64,000 nucleotides of DNA from Chryseotalea sp. WA131a (GCA_025370075.1 CP073016.1:2604001-2668000); one strand, 5' to 3'; positions 1-8,929 are shown, counted from the stretch's first letter. Numbers and translations: made by a program. The notes: generated by a model not told the origin, from the sequence alone.

Positions 1-2369
1 TCGTCAATATTAGATACATTGTTGGTGCTGATAAACTTTTCAAATTCATCATTCAATAAATCGTCTTTGCCTTTTATTTGGTTTCCGAAATAAATAAGTT
101 CTAATAATTCACGCCAACCAATTTTGCGGTCAATTTTTAAGGACTTGCGTAGTTTTTCCAAGTCAAAATATTCTTCAGGTTTGTTGTCGTATTTTTCTTT
201 GACTCTTGCTGTGGCTACTTCCACATCACCAGCCTCCATCAGTTGTTTTATTTCATCATCGGTTTTTACCTTTTCTTCAAACTGCTGGAAAAACATTCGG
301 TCAACTTTCATTCCTAAAAAGTCAACTTGTTGTTCGTGCAAAGAATGAATTCTATCATCTTCTTTGTATTCGTATCCTTCTCGTTTTGGTTTGATGGTGT
401 TGTCGTCCACCGTTGGCATATCGTCACCTTTGTCGAAGTTTACAGGCAGTTTTAAAACTTGGTCGTACTGATATTTTTCTTCAAAGTATTCGCAAGTAGC
501 AAAGAAATCAAAGAGTTTAAATGCTGCTTTGTCAATGGAGATTGTTTCTTCTTCGCCAAGGTCGTTTTTAAATTTATGTTCAAACTTGTGAATACGAGTA
601 CCTCTTCCTTTTATCTGAATAAATTCGGTTGGCGAAAAAATGGGTCGCATTAAACCAAGGTTCAAAATATTGGGGCAATCCCAACCAGTGGTCATCATTC
701 CAACGGTTACACAAACTCTTGCTTTACTTGTTTTGTAGGATTCTAAAATTTCATTGTTTTTTGCGAATTGACTTCTTCCCAACAAACTATCTTTTTCACC
801 AAAATCAATTGTCATTTGTTGTGCACCTTTCACATTGGAAGTTACCTGCACAGCAAAGTCGCTTTGATACTTGCCAGGGAATATTTGGTGTGCATATTCA
901 TTGAGCAATTGAGCCAATTTTGCAGCGTGGTTTTGCGAAACAGCAAAGACCAAGCTCTTTCCAAACTCTCCGTTAATGGGGTCTTTCAGCCCGTTTTCAA
1001 TAAATGTTTTGCAAAACACACGGTTGGTTTCTTCGCTGAAAAATTTCCGTTCAAAATGATTTTGCTTATAATTTACTTCTTCTAAAATGTCTTCTTGTTC
1101 GCTGCTGGCAACCGTTACCAAAATGCCATAACCTTGCTCCGATAAAAGTTTGGTGGTAACATCAGTTCTTGCATCAACAACAATCGGCTGACGCAAATAA
1201 CCATCTTTAGCACCGTCCACAAGCGTGTAACGATACGTTGGAATGCCACTCTCACAACCGAAGGTTGTGTAAGTGTCAAGCAACATTCTTCGTTCCAATT
1301 CTCTTGGGTCGTCAATGTTGTCGGTGTCTAAATGTTTTAAATAGTCTTTTGGTGTTGCTGTTAAGCCTAATTTGTAACCTAAGAAATATTCAAACAACGC
1401 TCTGCTGTTTCCGCCACCTAAAAGTCGGTGCGATTCATCAGAAATAATCAAATCAAAGTCGGTTGGTGAGAAAAGTGTTTTGTATTTATTGTTTACCATC
1501 AACGATTGAATGGTTGTAACCACAATGTCCGCTTTTCGCCAATCGTTTTTCTTTTCTTTGTAAACAACGGTTGTTATGTCGTTTTTTAAATAGTTGGTAA
1601 AATCTTTTCTTGCTTGTTCTTCCAATTCCAAGCGGTCAACCAAAAATAAAATACGTCTTGCGTTTCCAGTTCTGTAAAAGAGTTTGATTAAAGCGGCAGC
1701 AGTCAAAGTTTTTCCTGTGCCTGTTGCCATTTCCAATAAGAAACGCTTTTTACCTTCGCTTACCCATTGCTGAACGGCTTTGATTGCTTCCACTTGATAA
1801 TAGCGAAGAAAACGAAGTTTCAAATTGAAGATTAGTCCGATAACTATCGGACTCTTTTTTTGGTCGTCTTGAAACTCAGGTATTTGTTTATAGTTCGGAA
1901 GTTGAGTTAAAACAACATAGTCATCATTTACTTGTTCGCTAACTAATTTGCTTGGTTCTGGATTAAATAGATAATACTGTTTAATGGATTCCAATGTAGG
2001 AAACACTTGAATTTGTTCAGGGTTTCCAGTTTCGATATTCCATAAATAGTGAAGCGTTCCGTTTGAAAGAATGATGAATTTAACCTTTTGGGATTTGGCA
2101 TAATTTCTTGCTTGTTCTTTTCCAACAAGCGGATTCAAACTTTCTTTCTTCGCTTCTAAAACAAGTATTGGGTTTTGGTTCTCGTCAACCAGTAAAAAGT
2201 CAATGAAACCGTTTTTTGAATGTTCAAAGTCTTCGCCTAAATCGTCCATTTTGATGGAAGATTCAAGTTTAATAGTCGCTTTACCTTTGTCTGTGTCAAA
2301 GAAGCTCCACCCTGATTCCTCAAGGAGTTTATTAATTTTTATTCTTGCTTTAGCTTCTTTTTCTGCCAT
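1..2369 (-). CDS. hsdR: Type I restriction enzyme R subunit (partial, runs off left edge)
   Basis: This is the ATP-dependent translocase and nuclease subunit of a type I restriction-modification system, cutting DNA that its partner M/S subunits find unmodified. It starts at the ATG at 2369 and is open to base 1 without a stop, giving about 789 residues. An N-terminal HSDR_N-like nuclease domain carries D57 and E72-A-K74, a PD-(D/E)XK pattern. The SF2 helicase core follows: Walker A ATGTGKT near residue 215, DESH near 310, GLTATP, and motif VI QIKGRGTR. The layout resembles the EcoEI-like HsdR subgroup. The C-terminus and any hsdM/hsdS genes lie outside the window, so whether the system is intact cannot be judged. 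The family call is strong; target specificity is unknown. Confidence 0.9.
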   Translation of the reverse strand, partial: MAEKEAKARIKINKLLEESGWSFFDTDKGKATIKLESSIKMDDLGEDFEHSKNGFIDFLLVDENQNPILVLEAKKESLNPLVGKEQARNYAKSQKVKFIILSNGTLHYLWNIETGNPEQIQVFPTLESIKQYYLFNPEPSKLVSEQVNDDYVVLTQLPNYKQIPEFQDDQKKSPIVIGLIFNLKLRFLRYYQVEAIKAVQQWVSEGKKRFLLEMATGTGKTLTAAALIKLFYRTGNARRILFLVDRLELEEQARKDFTNYLKNDITTVVYKEKKNDWRKADIVVTTIQSLMVNNKYKTLFSPTDFDLIISDESHRLLGGGNSRALFEYFLGYKLGLTATPKDYLKHLDTDNIDDPRELERRMLLDTYTTFGCESGIPTYRYTLVDGAKDGYLRQPIVVDARTDVTTKLLSEQGYGILVTVASSEQEDILEEVNYKQNHFERKFFSEETNRVFCKTFIENGLKDPINGEFGKSLVFAVSQNHAAKLAQLLNEYAHQIFPGKYQSDFAVQVTSNVKGAQQMTIDFGEKDSLLGRSQFAKNNEILESYKTSKARVCVTVGMMTTGWDCPNILNLGLMRPIFSPTEFIQIKGRGTRIHKFEHKFKNDLGEEETISIDKAAFKLFDFFATCEYFEEKYQYDQVLKLPVNFDKGDDMPTVDDNTIKPKREGYEYKEDDRIHSLHEQQVDFLGMKVDRMFFQQFEEKVKTDDEIKQLMEAGDVEVATARVKEKYDNKPEEYFDLEKLRKSLKIDRKIGWRELLELIYFGNQIKGKDDLLNDEFEKFISTNNVSNID

Positions 2370-2988
2370 CTAATTCAGTTCAATTTTTTGTCGGTCAAGA
2401 TACGATTTTTCGCCTTTAAAACGGTCATTGTCGTGATGTGGCGGGTGGGAGAATTGGCTCTTTTGCAAGCTTGGGTTTGTGTGTCGGCTTGTGCGGCTTG
2501 CAAATGTGCCAATTGTGCGTAGGCAGAATTTCAATTTTTTTTGTGCGGTGGGGAAAAAATAAAAAACATAGCGTTGGTCAGCGTGTCGGTTTAGAAGCTG
2601 TCTAGTTGCAATATGGTCTGTATGTTTTTGGTCACTTGTCAAAATGGTTTGTCTTTGTTTTAATGTTTAAAAATTGGTCGGTCAGTCGTCTTGTGAACGG
2701 TCGTCCTACCATTGGCTATAACTCTCAAATATACTCAACTCTCAATACACAAACTCGCGCCAATCGTTCCAAAATAGCTGGCTTTGCGCAACTGTTTAAC
2801 GCACCATTTTTTTGCGTGAAAGCTAATCTACGTACTGGCATCGGCCAGCGATAGTAGTGGAAATCCTTTTTGCCTCTAAGCCAAAGAGGCATAGGCAAAA
2901 AGATTGAAACGGATAGCGCGTTGCCACTGCCTCGCGTGGCAGGCCGCCAAGAATTCAAAATACCCATCGCACGTCCAATGATATTTCT
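2370..2988. other. Non-coding gap between hsdR and valS
   Basis: About 620 bases without a believable gene. The first half (2400-2700) is strongly strand-asymmetric: the plus strand is rich in G and T with recurring words such as cggcttgtgcggcttgcaa. The second half holds a nested hairpin at 2866-2902 (CTTTTTGCCT paired with AGGCAAAAAG, with GCCTCT/AGAGGC inside), which may act as a terminator. ORFs here are short and have no recognisable domain. The gap separates a defence gene from a housekeeping gene and may be the edge of an acquired island, but that is inference. Confidence 0.5.
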
Positions 2989-2996
2989 TATTTTTG
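2989..2996 (+). promoter_or_regulatory. Putative -7 box for valS
   Basis: TATTTTTG matches the Bacteroidota -7 consensus TAnnTTTG and lies 20 bases before the valS ATG. A clear TTTG -33 element is not obvious at 19-base spacing, so this is a moderate call. Confidence 0.4.
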
Positions 2997-3016
2997 CCCT
3001 CTTATTTTAATTGTCA

Positions 3017-5701
3017 ATGGCACTTGCAACCAAATACAGCCCCGCTGATGTAGAAGACAAATGGTATCAGTACTGGATGGACAAGGGTTTCTTTAATTCG
3101 GAGCCCAACCCCAATAAAGAACCGTACTCGATCGTGATTCCGCCCCCCAACGTAACGGGTGTGCTGCACATGGGCCACATGCTCAACAACACCATTCAGG
3201 ATGTGCTGATTCGCAAGGCGCGCATGGAGGGCAAAGAGGCTTGCTGGGTGCCGGGCACTGACCACGCTTCGATTGCTACAGAGGCGCGCGTGGTGGCAAT
3301 GCTCAAAGAAAAAGGAATCAAAAAATCGGACATCGGGCGAGAGGAGTTTTTGAAATACGCCTGGGAGTGGAAAGAAAAATATGGCGGCATCATTTTAGAG
3401 CAGCTAAAAAAACTCGGTGCCTCGTGCGATTGGGAGCGCACCAAGTTCACGATGGATCCGCCCATGACGGATGCCGTGATTGACGTGTTCATTGACTTGT
3501 ATAAAAAAGGGTACATCTACCGTGGGCTGCGTATGGTGAACTGGGACCCCGCAGGAAAAACGGCTGTGTCGGACGATGAGGTGAACTACAAAGATGTCAA
3601 CTCGAAGTTGTATTACATCAACTACGCCATTGAGGGCAGTAGCGATTTTGTAACGATCGCCACCACACGGCCTGAGACCATTATGGCGGATAGTGCTGTG
3701 TGCATTAACCCGAACGATGCACGATACAAACACCTGAAAGGAAAGAAAGTATTGATTCCGTTGATCAACCGTGCGATACCGATTATTGAAGACGAATATG
3801 TAGCCATGGATTTCGGTACGGGCTGTTTGAAAGTAACGCCTGCACATGACCTGAATGACTATGAGTTAGGTTTGAAACACAAGCTGGAAGTCATCGATAT
3901 TTTGAATGACGATGGAACGCTGAATGCGCTGGCAAAAATTTATGTAGGCGAAGATCGCTTTATTGCGCGCAAGAAAATTGGCAAGGAGCTGGAAGAGAAA
4001 GGTCTGTTAAGCAAGGTAGAAGACTACAAAAGCAATGTTGGTCACTCGGAGCGCACCGATGCGGTGATTGAACCACGCTTGTCGTTGCAATGGTTTGTGA
4101 AGATGAAAGACATCACCAAACCTGCGCTGGAGAATGTGATGAACGACACCATTCAATTGATTCCACCGAAATTTAAAAACACGTACAAACATTGGATGGA
4201 GAACGTGCGCGACTGGTGTATCTCGCGGCAGTTGTGGTGGGGACAACGGATACCGGCTTGGTACGCACCGGATGGAAGTTTTGTAGTGGCGAAAACGAAA
4301 GAAGAGGCAGTAGCAATGTTTCGAAGTCTACAGTCGGCAGTCGGCAGTCAGCAGTCAGCAGTAGACAGCGAGCAAATTAAGCAAGACGAAGACGTGCTCG
4401 ACACCTGGTTCTCTAGCTGGCTGTGGCCGATCTCTGTTTTTGACCCGACTATTTTTGGTGATCCTAAGAACAAGGGCCTGCCTGCCGGCAAGGCAGGAAA
4501 TGCTGATTTGAATTACTACTACCCTACCAACGACTTGATCACCGCTCCTGAGATTTTGTTCTTCTGGGTGGCACGTATGGTGATGGCGGGCTATGAATAT
4601 CGTGGTGAGATGCCTTTCAAAAATGTATATCTCACTGGCATTGTTCGCGACAAGCAAGGAAGAAAGATGTCGAAAAGTTTGGGCAACTCGCCTGACCCGC
4701 TCGACTTAATTAAAACATACGGTGCTGATGGTGTGCGCACGGGGATGCTATTTAGTTCGCCTGCCGGTAATGATTTGTTGTTTGACGAAAAGTTGTGTGA
4801 ACAGGGAAGAAATTTTTCGAATAAGATTTGGAATGCGTTTCGGTTGGTGAAAGGATGGGAAGTGGTGAAGATGGAGCAACCGCAAGAAAATAAAATCGCC
4901 ATTGAGTGGTTTGAGGCAAAGATGAACCAATCGCTGGTAGAATTAGAAGATCACTATTCGAAATTCAGAATATCGGATGCGCTGCACGCCACGTATAAAT
5001 TGGTGTGGGATGATTTCTGTGCGTGGTATTTAGAAATTGTGAAGCCCGAGTTTGGAAAACCAATTGATGAAACGACCTATCACAAAACGATTTCTTATTT
5101 CGAGAATCTATTGAAAATACTTCATCCCTTTATGCCCTTCATAACGGAAGAACTTTGGCATGAACTGAATGAAAGAAAAGAGAAGGAGTGCATCATTGTG
5201 GAGGCGTGGCCGAAGGCAGGTGCTATTCACGATGTCATCACGAAAGACGCATTGGTAGCTTTTGAGGTAGTGGCGCAAGTACGCAACATACGCAATGCGA
5301 AAGGTATTTCTCCAAAAGAAGCATTGAAGTTAATCGGCAACGTAGCCAGTAAGAAGCAGATCGATTCGTTTGGCGTAGTGATAAAAAAAATAGCCAACTT
5401 AAGCGAGTTGAGTTTTGTGAATGACAAAGTGGTGAATGCCACTAACTTCTTAGTTGGTACGTTGGAGTTTTATATTCCGATGGAAGGCAAGATCGATGCT
5501 GCAAAAGAGCGTGAGTCTATTCTAAAGGAAATTGAATACCAAAAAGGATTCATTGTTGTCCTTGACAAAAAACTATTGAACGAAAAGTTTATTGCCAGCG
5601 CCAAGCCAGAAGTAGTTGCTTTGGAACGGAAGAAAAAGGCGGATGCAGAGGCGAAGATTAAATCGCTGGAGGAGAGTTTGAGGCATGGAAATCGCTTTTA
5701 A
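3017..5701 (+). CDS. valS: Valine--tRNA ligase
   Basis: Charges tRNA-Val with valine in the cytoplasm and edits mischarged threonine; essential class Ia synthetase. I start at ATG 3017 rather than the in-frame TTG two codons upstream, giving 894 residues. The HIGH motif is HMGH at residues 51-54, inside PPPNVTGVLHMGH. KMSKS is at 550-554. The editing domain, the DVLDTWFSSWLWP motif and a C-terminal coiled coil are all visible. Three oddities stand out. A heptamer repeat encodes about 17 extra residues just before the DVLDTW motif (near 437-452). A GC-rich palindrome encodes a GLPAGKAG stretch near 486-494. The last codons and the TAA stop fall inside the terminal repeat of an ISAs1 remnant. 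The reading frame stays open through all three. A -7 promoter box lies at 2989. Confidence 0.97.
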   Translation: MALATKYSPADVEDKWYQYWMDKGFFNSEPNPNKEPYSIVIPPPNVTGVLHMGHMLNNTIQDVLIRKARMEGKEACWVPGTDHASIATEARVVAMLKEKGIKKSDIGREEFLKYAWEWKEKYGGIILEQLKKLGASCDWERTKFTMDPPMTDAVIDVFIDLYKKGYIYRGLRMVNWDPAGKTAVSDDEVNYKDVNSKLYYINYAIEGSSDFVTIATTRPETIMADSAVCINPNDARYKHLKGKKVLIPLINRAIPIIEDEYVAMDFGTGCLKVTPAHDLNDYELGLKHKLEVIDILNDDGTLNALAKIYVGEDRFIARKKIGKELEEKGLLSKVEDYKSNVGHSERTDAVIEPRLSLQWFVKMKDITKPALENVMNDTIQLIPPKFKNTYKHWMENVRDWCISRQLWWGQRIPAWYAPDGSFVVAKTKEEAVAMFRSLQSAVGSQQSAVDSEQIKQDEDVLDTWFSSWLWPISVFDPTIFGDPKNKGLPAGKAGNADLNYYYPTNDLITAPEILFFWVARMVMAGYEYRGEMPFKNVYLTGIVRDKQGRKMSKSLGNSPDPLDLIKTYGADGVRTGMLFSSPAGNDLLFDEKLCEQGRNFSNKIWNAFRLVKGWEVVKMEQPQENKIAIEWFEAKMNQSLVELEDHYSKFRISDALHATYKLVWDDFCAWYLEIVKPEFGKPIDETTYHKTISYFENLLKILHPFMPFITEELWHELNERKEKECIIVEAWPKAGAIHDVITKDALVAFEVVAQVRNIRNAKGISPKEALKLIGNVASKKQIDSFGVVIKKIANLSELSFVNDKVVNATNFLVGTLEFYIPMEGKIDAAKERESILKEIEYQKGFIVVLDKKLLNEKFIASAKPEVVALERKKKADAEAKIKSLEESLRHGNRF
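4331..4369 (+). repeat. Heptamer repeat inserted in frame in valS
   Basis: Tandem copies of a 7-base unit of the form GGCAGTC/AGCAGTC, starting cagtcggcagtcggcagtc. The same family (units GGCAGTT, GGCAGTA) fills non-coding spacers at 46957, 49280 and 50562 in this window. Here it is translated without breaking the valS frame, as SAVGSQQSAVDS. Family members do not usually carry this segment before the DVLDTW motif, so I read it as an insertion. Confidence 0.75.
4477..4497. repeat. GC-rich palindromic repeat inside valS
   Basis: The palindrome pairs CCTGCC with GGCAGG around a CCGG centre. Close relatives occur outside genes at 35337-35366 and 50570-50594 and, in shorter form, in the two peptide leaders at 22083 and 23381. 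Inside valS it encodes a GLPAGKAG segment between the GDPKNK and NADLNYYYP stretches, a position where synthetases normally pass directly to the YYYP(T/D)D motif. Confidence 0.7.
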
Positions 5702-6104
5702 CGTTTTGGCACCAAACTTCTGTAATCATCATCTAGTGCAGCGGTCAACCGTTTTGATCGTTTGGTCATTGGTGGATTTCTCTTTCTCCAAAAAAACTAA
5801 GGCGATCTTTTACTAATTGAGAAATTGATAGCCGAGTTTCCGAATTTCTTTAGCAGAGTATCTTCGTTGAAAAGCACGTCCAATGACCAGTGCAGGTTGT
5901 TTTCGATAGCCCAATGTTGCCTGATCTTGGTATTGAACTTTACGGCATCTCCACGCGAATAAGAAGCATAATAGCGGATCTTCTGCGTGATCTTTCCGGT
6001 TTTCTTTTTTTGTCTGACCTTACCCGATACTTTGTAGCCCCGGCCTATGAAAGCGGTCATCTAAAAAACTCAACTCACTGATCACATCACATTCCCTTTT
6101 TTCC
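5684..6104 (-). mobile_element. Truncated ISAs1-family remnant
   Basis: This is the 3' third of an ISAs1-type element on the minus strand. Its open frame (5797-6060) encodes the C-terminal transposase motif FNTKIRQHWAIENNLHWSLD. It aligns base by base with the full element at 58727-59980 in the window, including the terminal repeat: CATGGAAATCGCTTTTAA here against CAGGGAAATCGCTTTTAA there. Frameshifts and small deletions have accumulated and the 5' two thirds are missing; similarity fades near 6104. It cannot encode an active transposase. It abuts valS and supplies that gene's stop codon. Confidence 0.85.
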
Positions 6105-6255
6105 CAACTTTCGAACTCTTACCACTATATGGAGAGAGTGCGAAAGTAAGGTGTTGGCGGCACCCACAGCTTTCTGTTTCTTCATAAGTTCTCAAACGAT
6201 CCAATCAACGTCAATGATTACAAATAACGATTATGTTTGATTGGGCAATACTACT

Positions 6256-6789
6256 TTAAAATTTATAACCTACTCTAAGGTGGAAATTCAAATCAAGGTC
6301 GTCATAGCCACCTGGCGCATGGTAATAACCGATGCCAACACCCGCCTCGTAGTTAAAATGGTTGCCGAGATATCTTCTAATACCCCACGAAGGAACTATA
6401 GAAATACTTCTCGACTTGAAGCTGGAATTGAAGGCAAAATCAGAATCATCGGCAGCTCGATGCACGTCATGATGATAACTTGTTCTAATCGAAAAGAAAT
6501 TACCACTATTTCCCGATGTTCTTTTTGATTCGTTTACCCTTTTGGTTAAATTGTAATACCACCTAGGCTCGGCAGTAATTACAGGCTGTAAAAAAACAGC
6601 TGCACCTGCTATCCCAGCATTAACGCCTATCTCACTTCTAAATACAAGTTGGTTGGTCACTCTCGCTTCATTATGGGCCCAGATACCCAAAAAACCTGTT
6701 TGGATTCCGAATACTGACTTTTCAACGCTTGCGCTTTGCGACCTAGCTGTTAAAGCGAGACCGATTAAAACAAATGTTAGGATTTTCAT
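6256..6789 (-). CDS. Secreted outer-membrane-barrel-like protein of unknown role
   Basis: A 177-residue protein with a Sec signal peptide (MKILTFVLIGLALTARSQS). The mature part has alternating hydrophobic and polar residues and aromatic girdles, and it ends in RVGYKF with a terminal phenylalanine, as expected for an outer-membrane beta barrel. I recognise no specific family. It stands alone between the ISAs1 remnant and tuf and is convergent with nothing; a bidirectional hairpin at 6902 separates it from tuf, which is transcribed in the same direction. Barrel topology is inference from composition. Confidence 0.6.
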   Translation of the reverse strand: MKILTFVLIGLALTARSQSASVEKSVFGIQTGFLGIWAHNEARVTNQLVFRSEIGVNAGIAGAAVFLQPVITAEPRWYYNLTKRVNESKRTSGNSGNFFSIRTSYHHDVHRAADDSDFAFNSSFKSRSISIVPSWGIRRYLGNHFNYEAGVGIGYYHAPGGYDDLDLNFHLRVGYKF

Positions 6790-6901
6790 TGTTAATTGTT
6801 CTTATTAAAATAGTAGCATTACTTTATTTTTCGAATGTAAAACTACCTTCCCGTAAGTCAAATCAAAAAACGCGAAAATATTACTTGAGTGCCTTTTAAA
6901 T

Positions 6902-6938
6902 AAAAATCGCTCACCGGTTTCCCGGTGAGCGATTTTTA
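6902..6938 (-). terminator. Rho-independent terminator after tuf
   Basis: A perfect 15-base stem, AAAATCGCTCACCGG with its complement, closes on a short TTTCC-type loop and is flanked by A and T runs. It lies just 3' of the tuf stop (6962, minus strand) and could work in either direction. Confidence 0.9.
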
Positions 6939-6961
6939 ATTTAATTGGATGAATTTTGTTC

Positions 6962-8149
6962 TTAATCTACGATTTCAGTTACCTGACCAGAACCTACTGT
7001 GCGGCCACCTTCGCGGATAGCGAAACGAAGACCTTTTTCCATCGCGATCTTGTTGATCAATTCTACTTCGATGGTTACGTTATCACCAGGCATTACCATT
7101 TCAATACCAGCAGGCAATTTGATTTCGCCAGTAACATCGGTAGTGCGGAAATAGAATTGAGGACGGTATTTGTTGAAGAATGGCGTATGACGACCACCTT
7201 CTTCTTTGCTCAACACGTACACTTCAGCTTTGAATTTAGCATGAGGTGTAACAGTGCCTGGCTTACAGATTACCATTCCGCGTGTAATTTGTTCTTTCTC
7301 CACACCGCGCAACAATAAACCTACGTTGTCACCCGCTTCGCCTCTGTCAAGGATTTTGCGGAACATCTCCACACCCGTGATGGTTGAAGTCAAGTTCTCG
7401 GCACCCATTCCAAGGATTTGAACTGGATCACCCGTTTTGATGATACCGCGCTCGATACGACCCGTAGCAACAGTACCACGACCAGTGATCGAGAACACGT
7501 CTTCTACAGGCATCAAGAAATCTTTGTCAATCAAACGAACTGGAAGAGGAATGTACTCATCTACCGCCTTCATCAATTCTTCCACCTTTTCAACCCACTT
7601 TGCTTCGCCATTCAATGCACCCAATGCAGAACCACGAATCACTGGCATGGTATCGCCAGGGAATTGATAAGAAGATAACAACTCACGAACTTCCATTTCT
7701 ACTAGGTCTAACAATTCTGCGTCATCAACCAAGTCAACTTTGTTCATGAACACCACCAGTGCAGGTACACCTACCTGACGAGCCAAAAGAATGTGCTCGC
7801 GCGTTTGAGGCATAGGGCCGTCAGTAGCAGCCACTACTAGAATAGCACCGTCCATTTGGGCAGCACCTGTAACCATGTTTTTCACATAGTCAGCGTGACC
7901 CGGACAGTCTACGTGTGCGTAGTGTCTTTTTTCAGTAGCATATTCTACGTGTGATGTATTGATGGTGATACCCCTTTCTTTTTCTTCAGGAGCATTATCA
8001 ATAGATGAGAAATCTCTCATTGAGGCCAAGCCTTTGGAAGCAAGTACTTTTGTAATTGCAGCTGTAAGGGTGGTTTTACCGTGGTCAACGTGGCCGATAG
8101 TACCAACGTTAACGTGGGGTTTGGAGCGGTCAAAATTTTCTTTTGCCAT
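6962..8149 (-). CDS. tuf: Elongation factor Tu
   Basis: GTPase that delivers aminoacyl-tRNA to the ribosome. It has 395 residues, the usual length. The G domain motifs are intact: GHVDHGKTT near residue 18, DCPGH near 80, NKVD near 135, SALGA near 172. Domains 2 and 3 follow and the protein ends in GSGQVTEIVD. It is preceded on the same strand by tRNA genes for Tyr, Gly and Thr, a common Bacteroidota arrangement. The tRNA-Trp-secE-nusG genes that often follow tuf in this phylum are not seen; the next gene is a barrel-like protein beyond a strong terminator. Confidence 0.99.
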   Translation of the reverse strand: MAKENFDRSKPHVNVGTIGHVDHGKTTLTAAITKVLASKGLASMRDFSSIDNAPEEKERGITINTSHVEYATEKRHYAHVDCPGHADYVKNMVTGAAQMDGAILVVAATDGPMPQTREHILLARQVGVPALVVFMNKVDLVDDAELLDLVEMEVRELLSSYQFPGDTMPVIRGSALGALNGEAKWVEKVEELMKAVDEYIPLPVRLIDKDFLMPVEDVFSITGRGTVATGRIERGIIKTGDPVQILGMGAENLTSTITGVEMFRKILDRGEAGDNVGLLLRGVEKEQITRGMVICKPGTVTPHAKFKAEVYVLSKEEGGRHTPFFNKYRPQFYFRTTDVTGEIKLPAGIEMVMPGDNVTIEVELINKIAMEKGLRFAIREGGRTVGSGQVTEIVD

Positions 8150-8397
8150 AATCTGTATTCGAATTTAAAGTGTTAAAAAGTGTATAATTTATTAAAGTAA
8201 GTTACTCTCATAAGCTTCTCCGCCTGAGAAGCATACACCCTAAACATTTTAAGCCTTTCGAATAAGGGTTATTCGGCATTTGATTTCCATTTTCACCTAT
8301 TTTGATGGTCGCTACCCATCAGTAAAAATTGATTTCAAGTTTTAATCATTTCAAAGTCTCAAATTCAAAATAGATCTTGAATTTGTTTTCCTCAGAG

Positions 8398-8469
<72 letters not shown>

Positions 8470-8669
8470 AGCCTTTCAATCTTTCAATAATCCAATCCAA
8501 GGGAATTGAACCCTCGACTTCTTCCTTACCACGTCCCGCATGTGCGGGATACCCCTGAGCTACAACAGCAGCCTTTCAATCTTTCAATAATCCAATCCAA
8601 GGGAATTGAACCCTCGACTTCTTACTTACCAAGTCCCGCATGTGTGGGATACCCCTGAGCTACAACAGC
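8470..8669 (-). repeat. Two tandem 100-base degenerate tRNA-Thr copies
   Basis: Two head-to-tail units of exactly 100 bases (8470-8569 and 8570-8669) follow the good tRNA-Thr gene on the plus-strand coordinate. Each keeps the first about 20 bases of tRNA-Thr and the anticodon-3' side through the T arm. In each, the D-stem/anticodon region is replaced by a palindrome (TCCCGCA with TGCGGGA), and the 3' acceptor strand is replaced by GGATTGGATT. The acceptor stem cannot form, so these are not functional tRNAs. The units end with a shared spacer, agcctttcaatctttcaata. Confidence 0.85.
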
Positions 8670-8683
8670 TTTTAACTGTCTTG

Positions 8684-8756
8684 AGCGGGAAACGAGGCTC
8701 GAACTCGCGACCTATAGCTTGGAAGGCTATCGCTCTACCAACTGAGCTACTCCCGC
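8684..8756 (-). tRNA. tRNA-Gly (TCC)
   Basis: A 73-base cloverleaf on the minus strand: acceptor GCGGGAG/TTCCCGC, D arm GCTCAGTTGGTAGAGC, anticodon stem ATAGC/GCTAT around CTTCCAA (anticodon TCC), T arm GCGAGTTCGAGCCTCGT. CCA is not encoded. Confidence 0.95.
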
Positions 8757-8846
8757 TTGTCCTCCGTAGCCTTGGCGATGAAGGACTAGCTCCAATCGCA
8801 AAACTTTGGCGGAAGCCATCCTTCGCTTAAGCTAATGGATGGCAAG
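8757..8846. repeat. Palindromic repeats between tRNA-Gly and tRNA-Tyr
   Basis: The 90-base spacer holds two imperfect hairpins: GTCCT...AGGAC around ccgtagccttggcgatga (from 8759), and GCCATCC...GGATGGC around 8815-8843. It looks like dispersed repeat material inside the tRNA cluster. It would be transcribed with the tRNAs and could be a processing site, but nothing proves this. Confidence 0.5.
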
Positions 8847-8929
8847 TGGGGAGAACAGGATTCGAACCTGTGAAGACATAAGTCAACAGATTTACAGTCT
8901 GTCCTCGTTGGCCGCTTGAGTATCTCCCC
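8847..8929 (-). tRNA. tRNA-Tyr (GTA)
   Basis: An 83-base class II tRNA on the minus strand: acceptor GGGGAGA/TCTCCCC with discriminator A, anticodon stem ACAGA/TCTGT around CTGTAAA (anticodon GTA), a long variable arm, and T arm ACAGGTTCGAATCCTGT. It is the first gene of the Tyr-Gly-Thr-tuf cluster. Confidence 0.95.

Noticed and set aside
4477..4497. Palindromes as integron attC sites
   Set aside because: Too short, no paired core sites or cassette structure, no integrase gene; they fit small dispersed palindromic repeats.
8470..8669. Possible CRISPR-like array of two 100-base units
   Set aside because: Only two units, no spacers of different sequence between repeats, and clear tRNA-Thr origin.
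8606..8830. Plus-strand frame of 74 codons across tRNA genes
   Set aside because: It reads through the tRNA-Gly gene and repeats on the opposite strand; a chance frame.
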